A stretch of DNA of 64,000 nucleotides from NCBI RefSeq assembly GCF_000283155.1, contig NW_004454267.1:3355054-3419053 (forward strand). The letters run 5' to 3'. The position numbers and the translations under genes are program-made. The notes below the pieces were generated by a model. That model searched no databases and was not told the origin of the DNA. It saw nothing but the letters and a program-made list of their open reading frames with translations. Shown here piece after piece: positions 12,901 to 23,158 of this stretch (the stretch's first letter is position 1; the number at the start of each line of letters is the position of its first letter). This DNA comes from Ceratotherium simum simum (lineage: Eukaryota; Chordata; Mammalia; Perissodactyla; Rhinocerotidae).

Positions 12901-15900
12901 TATAAAAATAACATTTAAACTGTTCCTTTTTTTTTTTTTTGTGAGGAGGATCCGCCCTGAGCTAACATCTGCCAATCCTCCTCTTTTTTGCTGAGGAAGA
13001 CTGGCCCTGGGCTAACATCCATGCCCATCTTCCTCCACTTTATATGGGACGCCGCCACAGCACGGCTTGATAAGCAGTGTATTGGTGCGCCCGGGATCCG
13101 AACCGGTGAACCCCGGGCCTCCGCAGTGGAGCACGTGCACTTAACCACTTGCGCCACCCAGCCGGCCCTAAACTGCTCCATTTTTTAAAGTAAACCAGTC
13201 ACAGACTTTGGTGCTTTAGTTCTGAACCATTATTAGAAGCCAATTACTTGCGACGCCCCTCTGAACTAACACAGACACAACTACTGTGATTCTTGGTATG
13301 TCAAGACACCGAGAATGAGAAGGATTGATATAAAATACAGTGGAACACAAAGAAAATGGTCCTTGTACCTGTGAAAGAAGGCACAGGTCAGGGGAAGTTT
13401 TAAACAGGAATTGATGCTTCTGCTGTCTTTAAACGGACTGAGTATTCTCTGAGGGCTATATTCCTCACAGAGGGAAAAGCATGTTTTCAGAACATCAAAA
13501 GTAGTTCAGTATGGCGAGAACACACAGTGAGTAACTGAACAGATAAATTTGGGGAGCAAATAGGGGCCAGATAAACCACTGAAGTCCTTGCAAGCTAGAT
13601 TTGTAATTAGAAAGATCTGCTGGAAGGAGTTTTGTAGATTACAGTAATAACAATAGAACACTAATATAACAGCTTACTACGTGCCAGGCCCTTTTCTAAG
13701 ACTTTACTAACATATATTAGCTCATTTAATCCTTACAACCACTCCATGAGATAGGCTACATTGGTTTTCATTTTACAGATGTCGACACTGAGGCACAGAA
13801 GTGCAGTAATTTGCCCTCAGTCACAAAGCTAGAAAGGGCGAAGGCCATGTAGCTAGAGCCCATGCCAAAATAGGTAGCAAATAAAGTGGATACAGAGGAC
13901 CCCTTCCAGCCAGAAAGAAAAGGCACATGCAAAGGCATAAAGATGAAAAGAAGTGGCAGATTCAGGGAATAAAGTATCTAGCGAGACTGAACATAAAAAA
14001 AAATGTTGCAGGCCATGCTAAGAAGCTGGTCCTTTTTTCTTCAATAGCCATGAAGTTTTTAGCAGGGCAATGACAATGTGCTTTAAAGATGATTTAGGCT
14101 GCACTGTTGAGGATAATTTTTTTTTTTTGGAGCAGGGAGAGGTATGTAAGATGGAGGAGAACTGGAACTTAGAGACCACTAAAGAGGTTACTGGAAGAAT
14201 CCAGACAAGAGAGCACCAACAAAACAAAAAGACTTTAAACATTTTTTTTTCCAAAGGACTTGGTGAATCAATGGATATGAGGGGTGACAAGTCCAGAAAG
14301 CCTCCAAGGGTCCTAGCTCAAGGACTAGATAAGCAATAAATCAATTAAGCACAAAAAGAAGGCTACAGACAGAGTGGGTTTGGGGGAGAGAGAGAATGCT
14401 AAGTTTGGGGCACCTGTAACACTTCTGGGCTGGCAGTTAAGAAACAAGTCTGGAGCCCACAAGAGCAATCTGAGTTATAGACATAAATTTGGGAGTTATC
14501 AGGATACAGGTAGATTTCAAAGCCATGAAGGCATTAGATGACACAAGAAGAATCTGTAGAGTAAGGAGGGTCAAGTTTGGAAACCCAATCAACACCAAAT
14601 TTAAGAAGAACCTATCAAGAGAATGATTAGAGCTAGGTGATAAGAAGACAGGAAGATCGCAGAAACTGAAGGAAAGGTTTTAAGAAGTGGGTGGCAACCC
14701 AACCCTGGTAGCCTAGTGGTTAAAGTTCAGCACACTCCGCTTCAGCGGCCCAGGTTCAGTTCCCGGGCGCAGAACCACACCACTCATCCATCAGTAGCCA
14801 TGCTCTGGAGGCAGCTCACATAGAAGAACTAGAAGGACTTACAACTAGAATATACAACTATGTACTGGGGCTCTGGGGAGGAAAAGAAAGAGACTGGCAA
14901 CAGATGTTAGCTCAGGGTGAATCTTTCCCAGCAAAAAAAAAACCAACTGGAAGTGGGTGGCCAACACTGTCACTGCTACAAAGTATTAGCATGAGGCTTG
15001 AAAACAAAAAAGTCCACTGAAATCAGCATGTAAGAAATCACTGGTAATCTCTGTCATAGTAATTACAGCAGTGGACTTAAACATGAATGGGAAATGAGAA
15101 AGTGCAGACTGTCAGCAGGAACATCAGCTAATAATTACAAAGCCCTTATGCTGAGTCAGGGGGTATTCTAAGTGCTTCTCTTATGTTAACTCATTGGATC
15201 CTCTTAAAACTTCTATGTTTAAAAAACCTCTGTTGATTTTCTTCTTTCACAAAGAGAAAAACAGAGGCAGAGAGGTTCAATAACTTGCCTGCGATCACAC
15301 ACTGAGTAACAGTAGAGCTGGGATTTTATCCCAGGCGATCACTACCACTGCCATAGTAATAGACTATTCTTTCCAAAATTGGGCAATAAAGGAAGAAAGG
15401 GAAACATATTGAGTTGTTACTACACAACAGGTACATATCTTGAACTCCGAAACACAGAAAGAGCAGTAGCTTGAAAGACAAGTCATCTTTCATTGTTTTT
15501 TGCTTTGTATTAGGATTGGAGAAACATGAGAGTTGCATGCAGCATAGAGGAAAGAGGTACTAGAAAGAAAGATTAAAGCAACGTTTCTCAACCTCAGGAC
15601 TACTGACATTTTGGTCCTGAGAATTCTTTGCGCTGAAAGGCTGCCCCGTGTATTGCAGAACATTGAGCAGCATCCCTGTCTTCCACTCACTAGATGCCAG
15701 TAGCACCACTCCCTTCCCCCAGTTGTAACAACCAAAAATGTCTCCAGTTCATCACCAAATGTCCCCTGGGGGGACAAAACTGCCCCTGGTTGAGAACCAC
15801 TGGATTAAAATAGGAAGCAACCATGGAGACAGCAAGTTCTAGAGGGTGGAATAGGACCCAAAGTGCAAACTTTAACATCTGTACAAAGTGGCAACAACTT

Positions 15901-18272
15901 TGTTAATGATCAAACACAAATTAATTACCTTTATGTCTGGATCTGACAGCTGATTCTTCAACAATTCAAAGTCATTTGTTTCACCCTTTATAAGAAGGGA
16001 AAAAAAATGAAGTTTTGCTTGCTTTGGTTTCCTGTTACAGTCAACAGCAAGACTTTTCACTATACCTTAACATCTGATGAAATTACAAAAGGAACACTGG
16101 AAGTTTCACATATCAACTGCGGACTATAAAAAATCATAAGTACAAAAATTTTAAAACTCATGTTGGTGGAGCCAGGGGGCTTGGAAAAAAGAAAATGACA
16201 ACTAAAAGGCCATTCGTATTTAGGTATACCTGTGTACCGACATTTGAATATGACAGTTGATACTTTAAGATACTATCCATTCACGTATACGAATATAAAT
16301 GCACATTACATACAAAAATAGACAGTCATTCATATCTTCCCTCCATTGCTGAGATTTAGTAGAATCACTTCAAAACTAACACAGAAACAAACCAAAAAAA
16401 ATCCCTATTAACACAGATGGTTTACTGTCCCAAAGTAATGCTTAGGTAACTTTTTAAGAAATAAGATGCTCTGATCTCATGGTTTTTTATTATAGTACTT
16501 GCTCAAGTTTTTAAAAGATACTATGTAAATAAAGCACTTGAAGAGGTGAAACTTCAGTTATTACTCTAATTTTGAGCTGACAGCATCACACTGTTATTAA
16601 ATATTTGACTTCAAGATTAATATCTAAAATTCATTTTATGACGTCGACTTCTCTTTAGTATAACAGCTATAATTGTATTCTGACAAAAAAGAAAACAAAA
16701 AAACCTCAATATGTCAATTACATCTCAGTAAAGCTGGGGGGGGGGGAACCTAACAATTCTCACATGATCTCCTCTTACCTTTTTGTACTTCAGCAAGACT
16801 TCTGTCACAGTACCACCAAACCGAACAGTTTTTCTTGGAGGAGAATTGAAGAAATCATTCTCTAATGCAAGCATATCTGAAAGCCTGTAGAACCAAGATT
16901 ATCAAGCTATTAAGTGCATGACAGAGAATAATAAAAGTTATAACAGCCAACATTTATTGAACTAACATAAGTCAGTGGGACTACTGCTAAGGCCTCCTAA
17001 CTGGCCTCCCTCCTTCCATTCTAATCCCCCAACAACCGATTCTTCATTCAGTGATCTAATGATCTTTCAAAACCTTCAGACAGACCATGCTACTCTACTC
17101 CCCTGCTTAAACTCCCAAGATTTCCTGCTTCACTCAGAATACAAATCCAAACTCCTTATGGTAGTCTTCAAGGTTCTACATTAATCTGGCACCTGCCTAC
17201 CTCTCTGACCTCATCTCCAACCACTTACTATACTGCAGCCATAGGGTCTTTTCTGTTGGGGGGGGGGGTTGGTTCCCATTTCACTTGCTGTTTCCGCTAT
17301 CAGAAACACTCACTCCCCAGATCTATACATGGCTGGATTTTTGTCATTCAAGTTGAAGCTCAAATGTCAGAGGCCTTCCCCATCAGAAACCTAAAGTATC
17401 CATCTTCTCCCTCCCCGCTCCCGTCACCCTGTTTTATTTCTTCACAGCAGTTATCACTATCTGAAATCATCCTGTTCATTTACTTATTGGCCTATTTACT
17501 GTCTTTCCCTCCCTAGACTGCAAGCTCTGTTGAAAGCAGGGACTTTGTCTCTCTTGATAGACTACCGTCCCCAGTGACTAATACAATAAGTAGGCGCTTA
17601 ATAACCATTATGACTGATATCATGGTAAGTGTTTTACAAAGTTCGCTACTTTTAAACAGAGCAGATTAGTGAAAAAACATAGCATCCTACTAACGACTCT
17701 CCAAGTGAACCACAAAGTGTTTTATGGGGGTTAGGGGCTTTAAAAGTTGAGCAAGATAAAGACTGTTAAATATGTGTGTCGAAACAAATCTCAAACAAAA
17801 AAAAACTTAAGATTCAATTTGTCATCCGTGACAGCTGATGATGCAAACAGAGCAGCCCAGGCAACTCTTTCCAAATCTAGACGAAGAAGCGGGAGGAAAG
17901 AGAAAAGGAGAATGCAGAAGCCAGGCCTGGGACGCTACGAGGGAGCCCCGTGGGAGAAAAGGAGACTCTGGAACAGGGGATAGAATCATCTTCCCAGCCC
18001 CTCTCCCACCTTTATTACCCACTTAAAGGACATGGGCTCACTCTTGAGAACCCGAGGTGACCCCTACCCTCCGCTCCACCCCACTCCATCAGCTCTGTCC
18101 CAGGCCCTTTCAGATCCACTCCCTGAATCCCCGTCCCGGGCTTTGGTCCCAGACCCGCAGAAGGCAGCGGCCCGGACTCTTACCCAGATCTGGACGCGCT
18201 CAGCGCCTGGACGGCAGAGGTCGAAGCGGCAGCATCTCCAGGAAACCGCGTGTGAAGCAACGGGGCCGCCAT
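802..18272 (-). CDS. RRN3: RRN3 (TIF-IA), RNA polymerase I initiation factor; exons 1-12, 3' part off window
   Basis: RRN3 bridges initiation-competent RNA polymerase I (through RPA43) to the promoter factor SL1, so it sets rRNA synthesis in the nucleolus. Coding join, on the complement: 18184-18272, 16779-16884, 15929-15985, 11101-11190, 10861-10990, 10224-10283, 9811-9874, 9007-9076, 6336-6434, 4513-4605, 3023-3161, 802-932. This totals 1128 nt, exactly 376 codons, with no stop. The translation is nearly the human protein as I remember it: start MAAPLLHTR, then [14 protein letters not shown], and [20 protein letters not shown] at the end of exon 12. Known regulatory sites are present: Ser44, Ser170/Ser172 in an acidic SDSDDEDD stretch, and Ser199/Thr200. 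The C-terminal part with the ERK/RSK and AMPK sites (633-649) is outside the window. Introns and full exon phasing exclude a processed copy. Human has RRN3-derived pseudogenes, so a duplicate is possible, but no lesion is seen. Confidence 0.97.
1064..1366 (-). mobile_element. ERE SINE, RRN3 intron 11
   Basis: T-run then gtgaggaagatcagccctga, ending gccatggggccgcccc. Flanks share TAAATGC. Confidence 0.92.
1497..1850 (+). mobile_element. L1 3' fragment in RRN3 intron 11
   Basis: Contains ttctactgctgggaatttat and the degraded downstream ORF2 end. Confidence 0.55.
1928..2168 (-). mobile_element. ERE SINE, RRN3 intron 11
   Basis: gaggaagactggccctgagc to aggccagcccc; more diverged than its neighbours. 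Confidence 0.88.
2480..2641 (+). repeat. MIR-like SINE relic, split by an ERE
   Basis: Ancient MIR core style (aagctatgtcacttggcaag). It resumes after the ERE at 2962-3020. Confidence 0.5.
2642..2944 (+). mobile_element. ERE SINE with 17-bp duplication
   Basis: Target duplication gaaaatgcccagcacag at 2625-2641 and 2945-2961. Full-length with the 3' double cassette. Confidence 0.95.
3023..3161 (-). CDS. RRN3: RRN3 exon 11
   Basis: Opens [20 protein letters not shown] and ends KDVCYVD plus one base (residues 287-332). Acceptor ttcaaag|GATGAA, donor GATG|GTAACA. The acidic run at the start lies in the flexible insert between helical repeats. Confidence 0.95.
3281..3506 (+). mobile_element. ERE SINE, RRN3 intron 10
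   Basis: tttaaaagataaaacaa flanks it at 3244-3260 and 3507-3523. The tail runs from tttgggggtaaaaata into poly(A). Confidence 0.94.
3548..4512 (-). other. Remainder of RRN3 intron 10
   Basis: Possible MER5-like scrap at 3548-3660 (ggctctcaaccagaggtgtg). The rest is unassigned; the 77-codon plus frame has no support. Confidence 0.4.
4513..4605 (-). CDS. RRN3: RRN3 exon 10
   Basis: Thirty-one codons (residues 256-286), [20 protein letters not shown] and on to GLFNM. This linker differs most from human ([10 protein letters not shown] against ATQTCGGTDS from memory). Acceptor cgtag|GTGAAT; the donor ATG|GTCAGT is weaker than the others. Confidence 0.94.
5560..6220 (+). repeat. L2-like LINE relic, RRN3 intron 9
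   Basis: Pyrimidine-rich text such as cctccctgactccttctgac and a tail with caaggaatgggactgtctat resemble the L2 3' end. Confidence 0.45.
6336..6434 (-). CDS. RRN3: RRN3 exon 9
   Basis: Thirty-three codons (residues 223-255) opening [20 protein letters not shown], phase 0 at both ends. Acceptor gttttag|GAATGT, donor TTGGAT|GTAAGT. An old antisense L1 fills the 2.6-kb intron upstream. Confidence 0.96.
6660..8470 (-). mobile_element. Old L1 fragment, antisense, in RRN3 intron 8
   Basis: The reverse-transcriptase segment with [18 protein letters not shown] lies at 8154-8348. The 3' end toward 6660 shows the typical antisense pattern (ttacccatttgaagtgtaca). Several frame breaks. Confidence 0.85.
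9007..9076 (-). CDS. RRN3: RRN3 exon 8
   Basis: Completes Ser199 and adds [20 protein letters not shown] onward (to residue 222). Thr200 is the JNK2 site reported in human. Acceptor ttaatag|GACACC after a T-rich tract, donor ACATTG|GTAAGA. Confidence 0.96.
9811..9874 (-). CDS. RRN3: RRN3 exon 7
   Basis: Codes residues 178-199 ([20 protein letters not shown]...), with split codons at both ends. Acceptor ttgtag|ATCTTCC, donor CCATC|GTGAGT. Confidence 0.95.
10224..10283 (-). CDS. RRN3: RRN3 exon 6 (acidic CK2-site exon)
   Basis: Sixty bases coding residues 158-177 and the first base of 178: [19 protein letters not shown]. Ser170 and Ser172 lie in acidic context, the CK2 sites described in human TIF-IA. 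Acceptor taaaag|CTCGAG, donor GATGATA|GTAAGT. Confidence 0.96.
10460..10702 (-). mobile_element. ERE SINE, RRN3 intron 5
   Basis: ctgtatagtttct flanks it at 10447-10459 and 10703-10715. Lies within 160 bp of exon 5. Confidence 0.94.
10861..10990 (-). CDS. RRN3: RRN3 exon 5
   Basis: Codes residues 115-157 plus one base. Landmarks are [18 protein letters not shown] and [11 protein letters not shown]. Acceptor cctctag|AGATTG, donor CCTC|GTAAGTGC. The frame reads on into intronic ERE sequence only because there is no nearby stop; the donor is strong. Confidence 0.97.
11101..11190 (-). CDS. RRN3: RRN3 exon 4
   Basis: Thirty codons starting [14 protein letters not shown] (residues 85-114). Acceptor cttaag|GATGAC, donor CTGTTG|GTAAGTTC. 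Separated from exon 3 by a 4.7-kb intron full of EREs. Confidence 0.96.
12100..12310 (-). repeat. MIR-like relic
   Basis: accaggtgccaggcatggtg and cagttgagaaacctgaggct, reverse MIR style. Confidence 0.5.
12649..12881 (+). mobile_element. ERE SINE, left arm of an inverted pair
   Basis: aaaaaaactccaaca at 12634-12648 and 12882-12896. Confidence 0.95.
12927..13168 (-). mobile_element. ERE SINE, right arm of an inverted pair
   Basis: Flanks taaactgttcc and taaactgctcc. Only 45 bp from the plus-strand copy. Confidence 0.95.
13655..13870 (-). repeat. MIR-like relic
   Basis: ctacgtgccaggcccttttc and ttttacagatgtcgacactg. Confidence 0.55.
14000..14683 (-). repeat. L2-like relic
   Basis: A-rich text such as gctggcagttaagaaacaag, gttatcaggatacaggtaga. 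Class assigned by style only. Confidence 0.35.
14696..14949 (+). mobile_element. Divergent ERE subfamily copy
   Basis: 5' end caaccctggtagcctagtgg differs from the main ERE type. gaagtgggtggc flanks it at 14684-14695 and 14950-14961. Confidence 0.88.
15115..15335 (-). repeat. MIR-like relic
   Basis: agagaggttcaataacttgc and cacactgagtaacagtagag. Confidence 0.5.
15580..15808. repeat. Ancient non-autonomous DNA-transposon relic
   Basis: Ends form a terminal inverted pattern, gtttctcaacctcag and ggttgagaaccactgg. Inside: caaaaatgtctccagttcat. Related copies at 21,270-21,395 and 52,790-53,015. Confidence 0.6.
15929..15985 (-). CDS. RRN3: RRN3 exon 3
   Basis: Nineteen codons ([19 protein letters not shown], residues 66-84), phase 0 at both ends. 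Acceptor ataaag|GGTGAA, donor ATAAAG|GTAATT. Confidence 0.95.
16779..16884 (-). CDS. RRN3: RRN3 exon 2
   Basis: Codes residues 30-65, with acceptor ctacag|G and donor AAAAAG|GTAAGAGG. It contains [19 protein letters not shown], including Ser44 in a Ser-Pro context, a reported CDK2/mTOR-dependent site in human TIF-IA. Confidence 0.96.
17000..17630 (+). repeat. L2-like LINE relic, RRN3 intron 1
   Basis: agaccatgctactctactcc, ttatggtagtcttcaaggtt and a tail near gcaagctctgttgaaagcag. Confidence 0.5.
18184..18272 (-). CDS. RRN3: RRN3 exon 1 (coding part)
   Basis: ATG at 18272-18270 lies in CCCAATGGCGGCC, with G at +4, and opens MAAPLLHTR. The exon codes residues 1-29 plus two bases and ends TCTGG|GTAAGAG. 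The upstream in-frame ATG (MAGGLRSH...) would add 35 residues not found in the family, so the inner ATG was chosen. Confidence 0.95.
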
Positions 18273-18387
18273 TGGGCCGGAGAAGCGCACCGACTGCGCC
18301 TCGCGCCGGAACTCATGCCCCTTCGAGCCCCGCCTCTGGCCCGGAAGACGCGCGTGCGAGCGGAGGCCTCCAGCCAATCAGGAGCCC

Positions 18388-18393
18388 CACGTG
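18388..18393. promoter_or_regulatory. CACGTG E-box upstream of RRN3
   Basis: Palindromic CACGTG about 115 bp upstream of the RRN3 ATG, ten bases beyond a CCAAT box. Candidate MYC/MAX or USF site. Confidence 0.5.
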
Positions 18394-18649
18394 GGAGAGC
18401 AGCGTGATCTCGGCGGGCTAGAGCGCCGCCAAAGCTGCCTCCTCCCCGCCCTTCGTAAGGACCCCTCGTTGTACGTGGATGACTTCTCCGCCCAGCGAGG
18501 TGCGGCGCTGAGGCCGGTGGAACTACACGGAGAAGATTGATTCGGCGCCTGTTTTGAGGATCCCAGAGAAAGGGCGGGGAAACCCGGGAAGCGCTAAGCG
18601 GTGGCTGGGTTTCTCTACTATTCATTTTTTGGAGTCAAACCATCCCTCA

Positions 18650-18840
18650 GTCAAACTGAAGAAACGGAGTCCCGGTGATTAATCCAAACCCTCAGAGAGG
18701 TGGGGCCGGGATTCGAACACCCAGCCTGGGTCTGTACCCACTGCACTATCCTCACAGACACCCGAGCTGATCTTATCCTCACGGAGACTGAGGCTTGACG
18801 AAGCAACTTACCCAAAAGCCTCAGAGCTGCGGTGATGCTG
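18650..18840 (-). repeat. MIR-like relic next to the RRN3 CpG island
   Basis: ggattcgaacacccagcctg and gcttgacgaagcaacttacc. Confidence 0.4.
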
Positions 18841-19098
18841 GGATGAGAAATCAAAGAGCAGGGGACAGTTGCCAAGAGGCCTTAGCCCTTGAACTTAAAT
18901 TTTTAACGGAGGTACAGGGGTGGGCCAGCCCAACAAAGCAGCTAAGGGTCTTCCAGGCATAGGGAAGAGCAGGTGCCATGGCATGGGGGGTGGGAAGGAG
19001 ACATAGGGAAGGAGGGACTGACTTTCCCCTCAGTTTCTAAGAGGGGAAAATGTTGCAACCTTTGGAAACTGTATAGAACTACCAAAAGTACGTAAAAC

Positions 19099-19342
19099 GT
19101 GGGGCCAGCCGGGTGGCGTAGTGGTTAAGTTCTCACCCTCCGCTTTGGCCGCCAGGGTTCGCAGGCTGGGATCTGGGCACGGACCTAGGCACCATTCATC
19201 AAGCCATGCTGTGGCAGGCGTCCCACATATAACATAGAGGAAGATGGGCACGGATGTTAGCTCAGGGCCAATCTTCCTCAGCAAAAAGAGGAGGATTGGC
19301 AACAGATGTCAGCTCAGGGCTAATCTTCCTCACAAAAAAAAA
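19099..19342 (+). mobile_element. ERE SINE
   Basis: aaaagtacgtaaaac on the left and aaaagtacataaaac on the right. Confidence 0.94.
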
Positions 19343-19559
19343 AAAAGTACATAAAACCAGCTACAGCAACTTGTGGGCCCCGCCCCTTCTTTCCTCACTG
19401 CTTTGGAGTTCTGGTGGAAGCTTGGGCAGAAACCATCAATGTCCTAAGAGCAGAGGAAATTGCGCCCTAGCTCACAAAGATACTTCAAGACAGCTGTTTA
19501 AGTTAGAATCTCTTCCCCCTCATCCCCAAAGCAAAGAGAAAAAAAATTAAATCACAATT

Positions 19560-20270
19560 CATCGGCACTCGCGTACACGGTCAGTAGAAGTTTAACTCTG
19601 TACTGTCAAGCAGTTTGACAATTACTTTATTCTTTCGTTTAAAAAAGGTCTGACGTGTACAAAAGAATATATGTTAATATAAGTTATAAAACATAATAAA
19701 ATGAACACGTGTGAATGTACCACCCAATTTATGAAACAGAATATCAACCTGTACTATTGAAGCTTCCTCTGTGTTCTTCCCAGATCCCACCTTGTCCCTG
19801 CTTCCTCCTAGAGGTAATCACTATCCTGATTTTTTAAAATAATTTAAACTTTTCTTTATGTAATTGCCATATATATTCCGAAACAATATACTGTTTACTT
19901 TTGCTTGTCTTTCAATGATAAAATTATTTCCATGCTGCATTATATTGCTGCTTATTTTCAATCAACATGATGCTTCTAGAATCTATCCCTGTTGTGTGTA
20001 ATTGTGTTTTATTTTCTCTGCCATCTAGCATTCCATTGTATAAATATACCATGGATTTATATATCCATTTTCCTGTTACAAATATTTAGATTATCACCCC
20101 TTACTATTATGTACATTGCTGTGAATATTATTGTATAGTCTCCTGAATAATGTGTGCAAGAATTTTTCTAGGGTAGGATTGTTGGCCTGGAGGGTACACA
20201 AGACACAAAGAACTTTCCAAAGTGGTTGTGCCAGTATACACTCCCAGCAATATCTTCTCCTTAAGCTTGA
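19560..20270 (-). mobile_element. Old L1 3' relic, antisense
   Basis: Antisense L1-type 3' end: atgaacacgtgtgaatgtac, accacccaatttatgaaaca, then an ORF2-like tail toward 20,260. Confidence 0.6.
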
Positions 20271-20279
20271 GCACAGCAC

Positions 20280-21270
20280 CTTCCTTATTTTCCCAAAGGA
20301 CAGGTAAGACTAGGCTTCCATGTTAAAATTTTTTTTCAATAGGAGCAAGAGCATAATACAAGAAAAATCTTAAAACTAAATAGTATAATTCACTGTTGGC
20401 GTTCTTTGGTCATGTCCCTTCATTGGGGATCCTCTACTCAGTCACCTGTTCCACGGGCCAGCTCATTTTGCCGTGATAAAAGCCTCCTTTATCCAGTCTT
20501 GCCTTCCCCAGAGTCCTGTCTCTTTTTGTCTCCAGCTCTAATCAAAGAAAATAAAGACCCCTCCTCCAAAAACAACAACAACAAAGCAAACAAGCATTGA
20601 CATGCTGCCTGCAAAGATGCAGCCTTGCCCACAATGTAGTCATCCTTTGACATCACTGTGCGCTGCAGTTGTCGGTAATTGTTCTGAGCTTCTTCATTCC
20701 AGAATGAATTTTTGCTTTACTCTCGTATACCCAGAAGACCCATTAAACTGTTTTTTCAAAAGAGCAGTCTTCCCCTAGAGATGAGTTTTATAATCATCCT
20801 TAGAGTAGTTCTGTTGGTTAAAGCCTCTTGGCTTGAAAGTAGCAGCAATTATCTCAAGCTAGCTTCAGCAGAAAAGGAGAATTTGTTCTAAGAATACAAG
20901 GATATCTTAAGACACCAGAAAAGAATTTCTCATTGGCCAAGTTTGGGTCAGGTGCCCTCCTCTAACCCAATCTAGAGAGGTGAAGTTATATTGTACCAAA
21001 TGGCTTTCAATGAATCTTTGCTGTAGATGAGAGGGTCACTATTCACGCTTAATAAATGTTTTTCAAATGGGTGAATGATAAGGAAGATCCAGATCAACAA
21101 TTTCTAAATAGCAAAACCAATAGTAGACATCCCATTTGCTCCTTTCCCCTTTCCAAAAAGAATCAACAATTATTTTGCCTCAATTATCTTTATAAAAACT
21201 CCATTCATTAATGCAAGATCTCAACTGTATATCTTTAATATGTATAATCATATATAAAATACATAATCTC
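20280..21270. other. Intergenic, nothing assigned
   Basis: AT-rich single-copy-looking sequence. The 64-codon plus frame at 20406 has no support. Confidence 0.5.
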
Positions 21271-21395
21271 TGGCCTCTGCCCACTAGATGATAGTAGCAT
21301 TCCTTTCCTCCCCATTGTGACAAGCAAAAATGTCTCCAGATATTGCCAAATGTCCCCTGGGGAACAATATTGCCAAAATTAAGAACCACTGGTAT
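21270..21395. repeat. Second copy of the relic at 15,580
   Basis: caaaaatgtctccagatatt and ttaagaaccactggtata. Confidence 0.5.
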
Positions 21396-21839
21396 AAAGT
21401 ATGGCCTTAGTAAACTTTTAGTCTAATTGAAGACACAAAACATATCTGAAACGATTAGAGAACAAAAAAGTAAAACGACATACAAAATTACATTGTAAAC
21501 AGTCATAAAATTTCCATTTTTGCCTGTAATATTCTTGGGGGAACATAGAAAAAAAATCACTTACCGCTTTATTCTGTTGGAAAACAATGGTGGTAATATA
21601 CAAGAGCCTCATGTGTTCAATGTTTTTCAGATTTTTATCAGAAGATGCTACAGAGAAAACTACCTTAATTTTTCCCCCAAATTCCTCAGAATGCAACTGT
21701 ATCTAACTGAAATTGTGAATCAATAACATGTTTTCTATGGTTTTATTGGCACAATTTCAGAAATCAGCTTTTTCTGTCTTTCTAATTGGTCTTTGGTTGG
21801 TAGGGGCCACCTAACCTCAGTTTTATCTTTGCCTACAGG

Positions 21840-22350
21840 CTTTTGATCTAATAGTAGTTAACATCTACATTCATCTATTCAACAAATATTTATTGAACAC
21901 CTAGGTACCAAGTGGTGTGCTAGACACTGGGGATACGTGGTCAGCAAATAACAATAATGGTCCTTGGCTTCATGGAGCTTGCCATCTAGTAAGAAAAACA
22001 GACATTGATTAAACGTAAATTTACAAATGAATTAAGTCCTTTGAAGGAGATCACACAGTGCTGTGTGGTTCTATGATGGGCAGAATTTACCTCTTAAGGA
22101 GCTTAAGAAAGTTTCCTTGAGAAAGTGATAACAGTTGAAATCTAAGAAACACTAAGGGTAAAGGGGTCAGGAGGCTGTGAGGGGAGAGTGCTTTGAAAGC
22201 AGCGAGAAAAGTATGTACAAGACCCCATGGCAAGAATAGAAAAGGGGATATCTCTTAGGATTTTAGTTTAACAGTCCAGGGTTGAATGATAGTCATTTAG
22301 AGGAGGGCAGTGGTGGCTGAGATGAAGAGGATCAACTGAGAAAACAGCCA
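21840..22350 (-). repeat. Old LINE relic (L2-like)
   Basis: caacaaatatttattgaaca, gacactggggatacgtggtc and catggagcttgccatctagt. Confidence 0.5.
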
Positions 22351-22920
22351 AAATGGGAATGCTGAAATAAATGGATGATTGTCTGGGAATCCTTTTGAAA
22401 TGCAAATACTCATTCCTTTTCCTTCTTTATATTCAAATTACTCTGTATTAGTCCTTTTGCAAAGCAGGACACAAAGGTACAGAAAATCGAAGCTGAGTGG
22501 ATATTGAGTTTCAGAAGAAGTAATATTGAACATCAATTCACCATGGTATAATCTGATAATGGTACTGGAAATTTTTCTCCACACTAAATCATTTAACTAT
22601 AGTATGGTAAATACATACTGTAGGATACAAAAGCACGTTAAGAAGAAGAATGGCATGGTAGAAAGAGCGTTAGGCCGAGAGCAGTATACCTTGATCTAGC
22701 TCACAGTGAAACTAGCAGCTCACCCCTTTCAGCCCAACTCAGAAATAAGAACCAGAGAAATATTCTTTCTCAGACTGATCAAACCAGGTTACTGCTGGAA
22801 TAATGAGTTAAGCTCTTAATTACTGGCCATTTCTAGTTTTCCAAAAGTACTGTATCACTTTGTTACTCATAGTGGTCCTTGTGCCATTTTGTCCAGCAGA
22901 GTCAAGCCATGGGAGATCTT

Positions 22921-23158
22921 TTTGTGTGTGTGTGAGGAAGATCAGCGCTGAGCTAACATCCACGCCAATCCTCCTCTTTTTGCTGAGGAAGACTGGCCCT
23001 GGGCTAACATCCGTGCCCATCTTCCTCCACTTTATGTGGGAGGCCGCCACAGCATGGCCGGAGAAGCAGTGCCACGGTGCCAGGCCTAAGATCCCAACCA
23101 GGGCGCCAGCAGCGGAGCACACGCACTTAACCGCTTCGCCACGGGGCCGCCCCGCCCC
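22921..23158 (-). mobile_element. ERE SINE
   Basis: A TG-rich head replaces poly(T). Flanks atgggagatct and atgggagctct match imperfectly. Confidence 0.92.

Larger units (their letters stand above)
17880..18620 (-). promoter_or_regulatory. RRN3: RRN3 CpG-island promoter
   Basis: GC- and CpG-rich block around exon 1, in contrast with AT-rich flanks. Motifs lie upstream of the ATG: ETS/GABP-type CCGGAAG (18341-18347), CCAAT (18374-18378) and CACGTG E-box (18388-18393). A CACGTG fits known MYC control of ribosome-synthesis genes, but binding is inferred. No TATA box was noticed. The TSS is probably within 18,280-18,420. Confidence 0.8.

Noticed and set aside
18273..18377. 35-residue N-terminal extension of RRN3
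   Set aside because: The known family start is MAAPLLHTR, and the upstream segment is GC-rich 5'UTR.
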